28,541 bases of DNA from JAPLZH01 sp964450345. GTDB lineage: Bacteria > Patescibacteriota > Minisyncoccia > Phycocordibacterales > PALSA-1337. How positions within the stretch are numbered: position 1 is the stretch's first letter; each line of letters starts with the position of its first letter. The translations under genes and the position numbers were made by a program. The notes under the pieces were generated by a model. That model saw only the letters and a program-made list of their open reading frames with translations. It searched no databases and was not told the origin of the DNA. Positions 15,914 to 25,400 of the stretch are shown here, one piece after another. The stretch is taken from positions 1 to 28,541 of the forward strand of contig CAYVEL010000009.1 of the NCBI GenBank assembly GCA_964450345.1. The letters are read 5' to 3'.

Positions 15914-15938
15914 TATAATCTGAGGTTGGCTTTTTGAT

Positions 15939-17402
15939 TTAAGCCTTTCTTAAAAATAGAGGTGTAGCTAAAGCATTTCCTGATTTAATAGCTTTTCTGA
16001 TTTCTGCTGAAGTATTTGGAATTACTGGCTCTAAGAGATAAGCCACCTTTACCAACTCTTCTAATAAGAATTCAATGTCTTTCTTAGCCTCCTCTGGGTT
16101 AACTTTAATCTTCTTAAAAGGCTCTGTTTTCTGTATAAAAGCATCTGCCCCACTAACTAAACTAAAAGCTAATTTTGTAGCACCTTGAATATTATAAACA
16201 TCCATAAGACCAGTATACTCTGCGTATAGATTGGTATTTTTAAGGCCGGCCTCTATATCTTCAAAAGACTTATTTAAGACCACACCATTCATACTAGACA
16301 TCTTTAGTACACGACTAGTTAAATTACCTATTCCATTCGCTAAATTTGCGTTATAGGCAATCTTAAAACGATCCATGGTAAATGGACTATCCTCAAATGG
16401 ACTGATTTCAGAAGCCATAAAATAGCGTAAAGCTTCAGTTCCGTATTCATTAATAACATCGTAAGGACTTACTACATTACCTAGAGACTTACTCATCTTT
16501 ACTCCACCATCACCAGTTAAGAATCCATTAATAAGGATCTGTTTAGAAGTAGGAAGCCCTGCAGCAATAAGCATTGCCTGCCACATTGAACTCTGTTGAC
16601 GAAGATTATCTTTACCACAAATCTGAACCATACCACCGGTCTGATTAATCCACTTATCAAACTTAGTCGAATCACTTGGCCAACCTACAGCAGAAATATA
16701 GTTAACGAGCGCATCAAACCAAACATACATGACATGATCTGAATCTCCTGGAACCTCTATTCCCCACGGCATCTTTGTCTTAAGTCTAGAAATACTAAAA
16801 TCCTCAAGACCTCTCTCTACGAATGCTTTTATTTCATTAAACCTAAAATCTGGCACTACTAGAGTAGGATTCTTTTTATATAAATCTAAAAGTTTCTCAC
16901 CGAAAGCGCTGTATTTAAAGAAATAATTTTCCTCTTCTATAATCTCTATCTCTAAATTTTTATGGATAGGACATTTTCCGTCTTCTAACTCTGAATCGGT
17001 TTTCTCTAATTCACAACCAATACAATACTTAGTCTTATAATTTTTCTTATATATAAAACCATTCTTATCGCAAAGCTTCCAAAATTCCTGAGCAGAATTA
17101 ATATGATTAGCGTCAGTGGTTCTTATGAAATTGAATTCTGGATATATACCTAATAATTTAAGTAATTCCTGAAATCTAGCAGCGTAAAAATCCACGTATT
17201 CCTGCGGAGTTTTCTTATTCTCTTCAGCCTTCTTAAAAATCTTTATTCCATGCTCATCTGTACCAGTATTAAGAAAAACATCATATCCTAAACCTTTTTT
17301 ATATCTAGTTATAATATCAGCACGAATAAATTCCATAGCATGACCGATATGAGGATCCGCATTTACATATGGCAAAGTCGTAGTAATGTAAAAATTTTTC
17401 AT
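15939..17402 (-). CDS. metG: Methionyl-tRNA synthetase
   Basis: 487 residues. Class I synthetase charging tRNA-Met. The HIGH motif is PHIGH (17-21). The zinc insert has C127, C130, C144 and H147 (CIGC ... CPIH). KMSKS is at 302-306. The anticodon-binding helical domain runs to the C-terminus. The C-terminal OB-fold dimerisation domain seen in many MetRSs is absent, so the enzyme is probably monomeric. The usual GKDNLRFH segment reads GKDNLRQQ (263-270), a small oddity near the active site. It leads the metG-tatD pair and starts 27 bp after the upstream permease gene. Confidence 0.96.
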   Translation of the reverse strand: MKNFYITTTLPYVNADPHIGHAMEFIRADIITRYKKGLGYDVFLNTGTDEHGIKIFKKAEENKKTPQEYVDFYAARFQELLKLLGIYPEFNFIRTTDANHINSAQEFWKLCDKNGFIYKKNYKTKYCIGCELEKTDSELEDGKCPIHKNLEIEIIEEENYFFKYSAFGEKLLDLYKKNPTLVVPDFRFNEIKAFVERGLEDFSISRLKTKMPWGIEVPGDSDHVMYVWFDALVNYISAVGWPSDSTKFDKWINQTGGMVQICGKDNLRQQSSMWQAMLIAAGLPTSKQILINGFLTGDGGVKMSKSLGNVVSPYDVINEYGTEALRYFMASEISPFEDSPFTMDRFKIAYNANLANGIGNLTSRVLKMSSMNGVVLNKSFEDIEAGLKNTNLYAEYTGLMDVYNIQGATKLAFSLVSGADAFIQKTEPFKKIKVNPEEAKKDIEFLLEELVKVAYLLEPVIPNTSAEIRKAIKSGNALATPLFLRKA

Positions 17403-17428
17403 TTATTATTTAATTTTAATCGCTACAG

Positions 17429-18490
17429 TTAAACAGATGACTTTCTTCTCTTTTCAATATCAAGATAAAGTTCCATCAAAACGGCTGCGATAGGCACTGA
17501 GAGTAACAAACCTAGGAATCCAGCCAATTTAACTCCAACAACAAGTGATAATATCACTACAACAGGAGAAATACCAACAACCTTCTTAACTACCAAAGGA
17601 TACAATAGATGGTTTTCAAATTGATGTATAAGCACATATAGTCCAGTAACTAGAAGAGCGCCAGTAGCACCACCGTCTACTCCTCCTACCAATATAGCTG
17701 GGATAGAAGAAAGTATTGGACCGAATACTGGAATAATCTCAAATACCATAGCGAGAGTAGCTAGAAGTAATGCATGCTGTATTCCTAAAACAGATAATCC
17801 TAAGAAAACCAATATTCCAACCATTATTCCGAGGAGAAGCTGGCCCTGCATCCATAGACCAATCTTATTCTGTGATCTTTTCCATAGATCTATAACGTAT
17901 GCACGAAATTTTTTAGGAGTAACGACTTCTAGAAAACCACCTACTCCGTCTTCTTGAACAGCTAGATAGAATGATAAAACGATTATAAGTATAAAACTAA
18001 GTACACCTCCGAATATAGCGCCAGCTGTCTTAACTACACCCTCACCAGAACCAGAAATAATTTTACTAATCTCATTTGTTAAATCTTTTACTGAATATCC
18101 ATCACCTATACCCTGTATGGTCGAATTTCCGAAAATACCAACATCTTTAATAGGGCTCCACAAATCACTGACACTTAAATTTTGAGGTAACTTTGTAAGA
18201 TATTCGCTGGCTTCATTTAATACTTGAGGAATAAAGAATACTACGATAACTAGCACGACAGAAAGTATACTTATATATGAAGTAACTGCTGATAAAACTC
18301 TGCCAAATTTTCTTTTCTGAAACCATTTAATCATTGGCTCGATCGATGAAGCGAGCACTATAGCAGCGATAATAACTAATACCACGTCTTTAATAACAAA
18401 GAGTGTATATATCAAAAGGATAACGATAACAGCTTTAATTATCGTTCCTATAGAAATAGAAATATTATAGTTTTTATCTGGTACTTCCAT
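17429..18490 (-). CDS. AI-2E family (PerM-like) permease
   Basis: 353 residues with the family's layout: two TM helices (about 15-50), a third pair (65-92), a soluble stretch (93-150), then TM helices at 155-177, 213-235, 240-275, 278-292 and 305-342. Signature segments include EIIPVFGPILSSIPA (251-265) and QFENHLLYPLVVKKVVGISP (290-309). The family includes putative autoinducer-2 exporters and Na+/H+ antiporters; the substrate here is unknown. The start is supported by an extended -10 (TGCTATTAT) 6 bp upstream. Confidence 0.88.
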   Translation of the reverse strand: MEVPDKNYNISISIGTIIKAVIVILLIYTLFVIKDVVLVIIAAIVLASSIEPMIKWFQKRKFGRVLSAVTSYISILSVVLVIVVFFIPQVLNEASEYLTKLPQNLSVSDLWSPIKDVGIFGNSTIQGIGDGYSVKDLTNEISKIISGSGEGVVKTAGAIFGGVLSFILIIVLSFYLAVQEDGVGGFLEVVTPKKFRAYVIDLWKRSQNKIGLWMQGQLLLGIMVGILVFLGLSVLGIQHALLLATLAMVFEIIPVFGPILSSIPAILVGGVDGGATGALLVTGLYVLIHQFENHLLYPLVVKKVVGISPVVVILSLVVGVKLAGFLGLLLSVPIAAVLMELYLDIEKRRKSSV

Positions 18491-18496
18491 GCCGTT

Positions 18497-18505
18497 ATAA
18501 TAGCA
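18497..18505 (-). promoter_or_regulatory. Extended -10 (TGCTATTAT), leaderless promoter
   Basis: TG-C-TATTAT ends 6 bp before the permease ATG at 18490, within the 22 bp after the glyS stop. Confidence 0.5.
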
Positions 18506-18512
18506 TGAAAAT

Positions 18513-19880
18513 TTAGATTAGTTTAGATTTAAGAAAATTAACTAATTCTGCTTCTCCGATTCTTTCCTGAGCACCTGTATCTCTATTTCTTATTGTAACT
18601 CCAGCATTTTTCTCAATAGTATCGAAGTCGATTGTGATACAGAAAGGTGTACCTATTTCATCTTGTCTTCTATATCTCTTACCAATACTTCCTGAATCAT
18701 CGTACTCAACATGACCGATCTCTTTTCTAAGTAGGGTATATATAGCTTTAGCTTTCTCTACTAGCACAGGCTTATTCTTAAGTAATGGGAAAATAGCAGC
18801 TTTAACTGGAGCAACTTTAGGAGCAAGTTTTAGATATACCCTCTTCTCTCCTCCTAGTTCATCCTCTGTATAAGCGTCTGTAAGAACAGCTAAAACTGTT
18901 CTATCTAAACCAAATGATGGTTCAATACAGTGTGGGATAAATCTCTCCTTAGCTTCTTCATCGAAATATGACAAATCAACTTTAGAAGATTCTGAATGTG
19001 CCTTTAAATCAAAATCTGTTCTGTAAGCTAGACCATATAATTCTTTTCTACCAAATGGAAAATCAAACTCAAAATCTATAGTTCTCTTAGAATAGTGAGC
19101 TAAAGAATCTTTATCGATTTCTAATTCATAAACCTTACTCTGAGTTAGACCAACATCTTTAGTATATTCCCAGACCTGTTTTCTTAGCTCTTCAAATACA
19201 GCTTCCCAATTCTTAGGATTAGTAAAATACTCTATTTCCATCTGCTCAAACTCACGAGAACGGAAAGTGAAATCTCTAGGTGCTATCTCATTTCTGAAAG
19301 CTTTACCAATTTGGGCTAAACCAAAAGGAAGTTTAGGATGAAGACTATCTAAAACTGATTTAAAGTTAACGAACATACCCTGAGCTGTTTCTGGTCTTAG
19401 ATATGAAACAGAAGACTCATCCTGCATAGCACCGACATTCGTCTTAAACATCATATTAAACTGCTTCTCCTCTCCTAATTCACCACCACACTCTGGACAA
19501 ACTTTTACTATTTTTTCTTCAGTAATTCCAGTATTTAAATTCGTACTACTCTTCTTAAGAGGCAAAATATGGTCTGCTCTAAATCTCTTTTTACATTTTT
19601 TACATTCAACAAGCGGATCAGAAAAACCAGCCACATGTCCTGAAGCCTTCCAAACATTTTGATTCATTAAAATAGCAGCGTCTACTGGGTACATATCATC
19701 TCTATCTTCTACGAAACGCTTCCACCATAAATTTTTAACATTGTTCTTAAGAACAACTCCATATGGTCCGTAATCCCAAGTACCAGCTAAACCACCGTAT
19801 ACTTCAGAACCTTGGAATATAAAACCTCTTCTTTTTGCAAGAGATACTAGTTCTTCCATGTTGTTATTTTCCTTTTTCAT
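18513..19880 (-). CDS. glyS: Glycyl-tRNA synthetase, alpha2 dimeric type
   Basis: 455 residues. Class II synthetase of the single-chain (eukaryote/archaea/Gram-positive) type, not the alpha2-beta2 form. It has GFIFQGSEVYGGLAGTWDYG (19-38), a zinc-ribbon-like insert with C93/C96 and C128/C131, the motif-2 region RPETAQGMFVNF (162-173), motif 3 EPSFGLDRTVLAVL, and the anticodon-binding domain from about 355. Two ATGs are close together (codons 1 and 8); I kept the first. The upstream AT-rich region has possible -10 sequences (TATTAT near 19895) but no Shine-Dalgarno. Confidence 0.96.
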   Translation of the reverse strand: MKKENNNMEELVSLAKRRGFIFQGSEVYGGLAGTWDYGPYGVVLKNNVKNLWWKRFVEDRDDMYPVDAAILMNQNVWKASGHVAGFSDPLVECKKCKKRFRADHILPLKKSSTNLNTGITEEKIVKVCPECGGELGEEKQFNMMFKTNVGAMQDESSVSYLRPETAQGMFVNFKSVLDSLHPKLPFGLAQIGKAFRNEIAPRDFTFRSREFEQMEIEYFTNPKNWEAVFEELRKQVWEYTKDVGLTQSKVYELEIDKDSLAHYSKRTIDFEFDFPFGRKELYGLAYRTDFDLKAHSESSKVDLSYFDEEAKERFIPHCIEPSFGLDRTVLAVLTDAYTEDELGGEKRVYLKLAPKVAPVKAAIFPLLKNKPVLVEKAKAIYTLLRKEIGHVEYDDSGSIGKRYRRQDEIGTPFCITIDFDTIEKNAGVTIRNRDTGAQERIGEAELVNFLKSKLI

Positions 19881-19928
19881 TTTGTCTTTCTATATAATAT
19901 CTATATTGTTTTACTCTTTTTCTTAAAA

Positions 19929-21878
19929 TTATTCAACTCTAGACTCTGATTCGGTATAACTCTTATCTCCAGAATATTTAGTAGTTAAATCTGTCTCACC
20001 GTTATCAATATCTTTACCAGTAAACGTATCCTTACCTGTTAATCTAATATTCTTAATCATTGTAGGTGAATCACCCGACTCAGTAGGTGTAGGCTTTAGA
20101 CTAAGCTGGAAATATAACTGTCTACTGCTTCCGGATGTACCTGTATATGATTTTATTTCACCAACATTCCAAACTAGATGCTTAGTTACTGGATCAAAGC
20201 TAAGGTCTTCATCTTTAGACTTATAGTTAGCAAGCCATGTAACATATGCTGGCAAATCCGCCTCAACTTTAGCGCCATCAATACTACTAGAAGTAGTATT
20301 TAGTGTCCATACGACAGTGAAAGTAGTTTCTTTATCGACAATCATCGGCATTGGTCCTACATTCTTAAATGGACCCGTGTCACGCAATATCTGAGTTGTT
20401 ATATAAGCCTTAGGTGTTAATAGAATAGAACCTGTAACAGAATTACTAATCTCTGTAGGTACATTATCCTCTGATGTTCTTTCTGCACTCATACTCACAT
20501 CCACTATGACTTGAGGATTTTTTAGCAATTCACCCAAAGTAGCAGAAGAATCACTTGGTAAAATATTAAATGAGACCTTCGAACTATTTCCTGGATCAAT
20601 TTTATTTAAACCAGTAGTACTATTCATATCCCAATATATAGTCTTCTCTCCTGATCTGTATATACCATCATTAACAGTAACTCCTTGTGGCTTAAATGCA
20701 TTACCAGATAATTTAACTTTCAATTTTGCATTATATAAAGGAGTGTCTAGATTATTCTTAAAATTTATTCCAACTCTAACTGCTCTTCCAGGATCTGTAA
20801 TAAACTTACCCCCTTCAGCTTCATCACCATTAAATGTTAACCAGGCTGAGAAGAAAGGTTTCTTAATAACCATTAATTGTTCTGTAGATAAGAAAGCGGT
20901 TCCTATATTAGCATCTCCCTTCGAGCTTCTAGAACCTACGCTAAATCTAAATGATCTAGACTCATCATCCTGTCCCACCATGCTTCCATTTATAGTTATT
21001 GTTCTCTTAGATTTTGGAGGAAGATCTCCTATAAACCAAGTATTATTTCCTGCATAAGGTTTAATAGAAGCGTCCTTATATGAAAAACCGAAAGGATATT
21101 CTGCTTTAACTAATATATTTTTTAGGACTTCTTTAGAGTTAGATGTAACTTCTACCTGAAGACTGGTATCTTCACCAGAAACTACCTCGTCATTAGATTT
21201 AACAGTTAAACTTACTGGAGAAGACTGAATATATACATCATATGTCTTTTCTTTTTCTAGAACGGCATTAGAACCTTTTACGTGATAGGAAACCTTAACA
21301 ATAATCTGTTTTTTCTCTCCCTCACTTCCGAATATTAGAGCTCTGTAAGATTCCTTAGAATATGCATTAATATCTATATCACCTACCATTTTCTGAATTC
21401 TCTGTAGTTCTTTCGATGGGTCCTGAACATTAGCTGTTCCGCTAGGAAATTCTATTTCAGTATCTACTATCTCTAGCTTGATAGGATTTTTATTATAAAT
21501 TAAAACATCAAAATCAAGCGGCTCACCACCATTAATATTTACAGGTCCTGCGATCTGTATATCTAAGTTTCTAGCAGAGATTAGATTTCCCCCCTGTGAA
21601 AACATATAGAGTGCATAACCACCGCTCGCTATAAAAAATAATAACGAGAAAACAAACAAAATTTTAAACATAGGAAATTTTATTTTTTTAGTAGGACCAT
21701 ATTCTTCGTTAGGATCTACAGTATCAAAATCTTTTTCATCCTCCTGCCAATTACCTTTCACATCAACATCATGAGAATGGACCTTTGTACGCTTAAAGTG
21801 AATCGTAGTCGGAGAATTACGAGAATACATGAACTTTTTTAAACGTTCGATTTTACTTAAATCTTCGTCAGATTGCAT
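19929..21878 (-). CDS. Large single-pass membrane protein with extracellular CARDB/DUF11-like repeats
   Basis: 649 residues. About 68 cytoplasmic polar residues come first. One transmembrane helix (about 69-93, MFKILFVFSLLFFIASGGYALYM) and about 550 exported residues follow. The exported part has repeated beta-sandwich patterns: PVNINGGEPLDFDVLIYNKN, VVSGEDTSLQVEVTSNS, VGINFKNNLDTPLYNAKLKVKL and TTFTVVWTLNTTSSSIDGAKVEADLP. These resemble CARDB/DUF11-type domains of bacterial surface proteins. It ends in a charged tail without an anchor motif. The start is supported by an extended -10 made partly from the recO stop codon. Its role is unknown; cell-surface scaffolding or adhesion is plausible. 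Confidence 0.7.
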   Translation of the reverse strand: MQSDEDLSKIERLKKFMYSRNSPTTIHFKRTKVHSHDVDVKGNWQEDEKDFDTVDPNEEYGPTKKIKFPMFKILFVFSLLFFIASGGYALYMFSQGGNLISARNLDIQIAGPVNINGGEPLDFDVLIYNKNPIKLEIVDTEIEFPSGTANVQDPSKELQRIQKMVGDIDINAYSKESYRALIFGSEGEKKQIIVKVSYHVKGSNAVLEKEKTYDVYIQSSPVSLTVKSNDEVVSGEDTSLQVEVTSNSKEVLKNILVKAEYPFGFSYKDASIKPYAGNNTWFIGDLPPKSKRTITINGSMVGQDDESRSFRFSVGSRSSKGDANIGTAFLSTEQLMVIKKPFFSAWLTFNGDEAEGGKFITDPGRAVRVGINFKNNLDTPLYNAKLKVKLSGNAFKPQGVTVNDGIYRSGEKTIYWDMNSTTGLNKIDPGNSSKVSFNILPSDSSATLGELLKNPQVIVDVSMSAERTSEDNVPTEISNSVTGSILLTPKAYITTQILRDTGPFKNVGPMPMIVDKETTFTVVWTLNTTSSSIDGAKVEADLPAYVTWLANYKSKDEDLSFDPVTKHLVWNVGEIKSYTGTSGSSRQLYFQLSLKPTPTESGDSPTMIKNIRLTGKDTFTGKDIDNGETDLTTKYSGDKSYTESESRVE

Positions 21879-21885
21879 GTTTAAA

Positions 21886-21894
21886 ATTATATCA
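21886..21894 (-). promoter_or_regulatory. Extended -10 (TGATATAAT) overlapping the recO stop codon
   Basis: The perfect TATAAT ends 7 bp before the ATG at 21878. Its TGA extension is exactly the recO stop codon (21892-21894). Confidence 0.55.
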
Positions 21895-22467
21895 CACTAG
21901 ATGAGTAGCCTCGAGAGAAGTGTTGATTTGTTTAACTATTTTAAGGCGATTCTGACCGACATAATCCATCTGTTCTTTATTTATTTCCACTCCTAAAATC
22001 ATATTATTTGAGTCATCCGCATATCCTAATTCATATAAAATACGCCAAACTATAATGGTCTCGATTAATGGCCATTCTTTAGGATTTTTTTCTAAAAAAA
22101 GAATACCGTTAAGCACCAGCTCGTACAGTTTTTCATTCTTATCCTCCCCCTTTAAAAGTCTTTCTAAAAGAAGAAAAATTCTTGCATATACTTTTCTGAG
22201 CACAGGGTCTTTAAAAATATCATCGAAGATATAAGTTAATTCAGAAGTAGTTAATTTCCACAAATCTTTTCCTCTGACCAAAGAAAAAGTAGCAGAAGCA
22301 TAAGTTCTGATCTGTGATGATAATTTAGATTCCTGTTTTCTAATGCTTCTAGCATGAACGAAAATAGTACCTAATTCTTTAGTAAATAGTTTATATAACT
22401 TATCTGCCTCGCCGTAATTCTTCGATCCAATAACAATTCCCTCAGTACTGTATATTCTGTAAGACAT
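21892..22467 (-). CDS. recO: DNA repair protein RecO (short form)
   Basis: 191 residues against about 240 usually. RecO helps load RecA on SSB-coated DNA. The N-terminal OB-fold (about 1-80) is typical: YRIYSTEGIVIGSKNYGEADKLYKLFTKELG, then a basic strand HARSIRKQESKLSSQIRTYA. The helical domain (80-150) is shortened, and the Cys-rich zinc site found in many RecO proteins is missing. The ATG overlaps the ileS stop by one base (TAATG), which indicates translational coupling. It stops at TGA, which supports the standard code. Confidence 0.88.
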   Translation of the reverse strand: MSYRIYSTEGIVIGSKNYGEADKLYKLFTKELGTIFVHARSIRKQESKLSSQIRTYASATFSLVRGKDLWKLTTSELTYIFDDIFKDPVLRKVYARIFLLLERLLKGEDKNEKLYELVLNGILFLEKNPKEWPLIETIIVWRILYELGYADDSNNMILGVEINKEQMDYVGQNRLKIVKQINTSLEATHLV

Positions 22468-25400
22468 TAGATTTTTATAACCCTCACGATTTCTTCTTGT
22501 TCCCTTGTTTCAACCGATTTAATATTTGCAATTTTCATAAGAGAATCTTTATGTTTATCTATCAAATCCCTCAATGCTGCTTCTTTGGCACTAGAGACAA
22601 CTATAATATTATCCCTTGGAACTAAGCCTTGCTTTTTTCTATCATCCTGAATTAAACGTAGTATTTCACGAGCTTTACCTTCTTCTCTTAATTCATCAGA
22701 TATATTGATATTTAGGAAGACTTTTAATCCCTTCCCATCTTCTTTAGATACATATCCTTCTGTAGGAGCATTTTTCTTACCTAGGAGAGTTACAGTCTTA
22801 ACATTTAGCTCATCAGAAATAATACTGATTAAATTTTTATCAATCTTAGAAACGTTTAGAACCACATCCGCTAAAGGCTGTCTAACATTCATCTTTGATT
22901 CCTGTCTAGCAAAATGTCCAAGTTCAACGAGCGCTCTGACCTGTGTCATTCCATCAAGAATCTTCTGATCACTCTTTGTGAATTTAACTTTTGGCCACTT
23001 CTCTAAATGAACGCTTTCTTCGTCTTTAGAATTCTTTAATTTTCCGTAGAGAACTTCTGCTGTGAAAGGCATTATCGGAGCAATAACCTTAGAAAACTCT
23101 TTCATAACATACACAAGAGTAGATAAAGCTTCAGTCTTATCTTTTCCATCATCACCTCTTAGTCTGTCTCTAGAACGTCTTAAATACCAGTTAGATAAAT
23201 CCTCTACGAAATCAGCAATAGGTCTAGATGCTTTATCGAGTGTGTAATTTTCTAGTGATTCAGTAATTTCTGAAGTGGTCTCTACTAATCTAGTCTTCAT
23301 CCATATATCTAGGACATTCTTTGAATTAACTATTTTTAGCTTAGAAATGTCTCCGTACATATCGATAAATGAAAGTACGCTATATAAACGGGCTACAATT
23401 TTCTTTGAGATCTCATCAACACCCTTTTCGCTAAATCTTAATTCTTGAGCGCTTACTACTGGTGAAGATAATAGATAATATCTTAGAGAATCTACACCGT
23501 ATTTATTTATCAAATCTGCTGGGTCTGGATAATTCTTAAGTTTCTTAGACATTTTTCTTCCATCTTCTGCAAGAATTAAACCGTTCACAATAACATTCTT
23601 ATAAGAAGACTTTCCGAATAATGCGACAGCTAAAATATGCATGGTATAGAACCATCCTCTAGTCTGATCTAATCCCTCACCTATAAACTCTGAAGGGAAA
23701 GCTTTATTTTTCTTTGGATCAAAATTTTCTGTAGGTTCACAAACATAATGATTCTGTCCATAAGGAACTGAACCGGATTCAAACCAACAGTCAAATACGT
23801 CTGGAATTCTCTTATATGAACCGCCACACTTACAAGGATAAATAACCTTATCAATATGAGGTCTATGAAAATCAATTAGACCCTTGTCATTTCTAGGAGT
23901 ATCAAACCAACCGAATTCCATAACCTCAGCATTCTTCAACATTCTAGGTTCATCTGTACGATGATCTCTACCTTCATATTTCTCACCTGTAATTAAAGCT
24001 CTGAAAGCTCTAGTAGGAGCGCCGTGAGTAACTATCAGAATATTTTTACCAGAATTTTTTGAATCTGTTTCCTTCATGAATTCATATATTCTTTTCAAAA
24101 CATCTGCTTGAGTCTCATGTTTTGAATTTTTTCCTTCTGGAGTATTTAGAAAGGCTATAAAATCATTCCAATTTCTTCCTAAAAATCCATCTGTATATAC
24201 TTCACCAAGTCTCTTATCTAAAACAACTTTATCTAATGAGTAACCAATTTCATCTGCGAGAATCTCTGTAGTCTCTCTAGTTCTAACGAATGGAGAAGAA
24301 ATTACTAGATCAAATTTAACCTTAGATAATTTCTTAGCCATTGCTTTTACTTCTGCTCTACCCTGCTTTGTTAAATGATCTGGATTATTTGGATCATCAC
24401 TTATTAAATTCTTTGCATTATATTCTGTATGACCATGACGAATAACGTAGTAATTATTCTTTGACTTAAATTTAGAATTTATTTCTTTTACTGAACCTAG
24501 AACTTCTATGTTTTTACATTCGTCACATTTCCAGACTGGAATTGGAGCACCCCAGAAACGACTTCTAGAAATAGCCCAATCACGAGCTCCTTCAAGCCAT
24601 TTACCGAATCTACCTGGACCAATATCTTCTGGATGCCAACCAATCTTCTTATTTTCTGAAAGAAGTTTAGCTTTTAATTTTTCATCAGATACTTTCACGA
24701 ACCATGATGAAGTAGCATAGTTAAGAAGCGGTGTATCACATCTCCAACAATGTGGATATGAATGAATCATTTTCTCCTTTGCGAGTAGTGAATTCTTACC
24801 AGCTAAATATTTAATAACCATTATATCTACCTTCTGGTGGTCTTCGAGTGGCTTTACGAATTCACCAGCAAAGTCAGTAACTTCTGGTTTAAATTTGCCA
24901 TCCATTGAAACATGCTGAACAAAAGGTAAATTATTAGCTTTACCTAAATTCATATCATCCTCACCAAAAGCTGGAGCGATGTGCACTATTCCAGTACCGT
25001 CTTCCGAAGTAACGAATTCTGCTCCGTATACTTTAAAAGCATTCTCAATATTCTTTGTCCCTGAATTATTGTAGTAGTCGAAGACTGGTTTATATTTCTT
25101 ACCGACAAGATCTGATCCATTAAACTCCTCCACTACTTCGAAACTTATCTTTGTTTCACTCTTATTAAGAGTATTTAACAAAGCTTCCATTCTTTCTTTT
25201 GCAAAAATATAGAAAGCGTCATCACTCTTTGCTTTCACATATTTCATATCTGGCTTAATAGCTAAAGCCACGTTTCCAGGAAGAGTCCAAGGAGTAGTAG
25301 TCCAAGCTACTAAGAATGTATTTGGTTTATCAACTAATTCAAACTTAACGAAAACTGAAATATCTGTAATGTCTTTATAACCCTGATTAACCTCAAAGTT

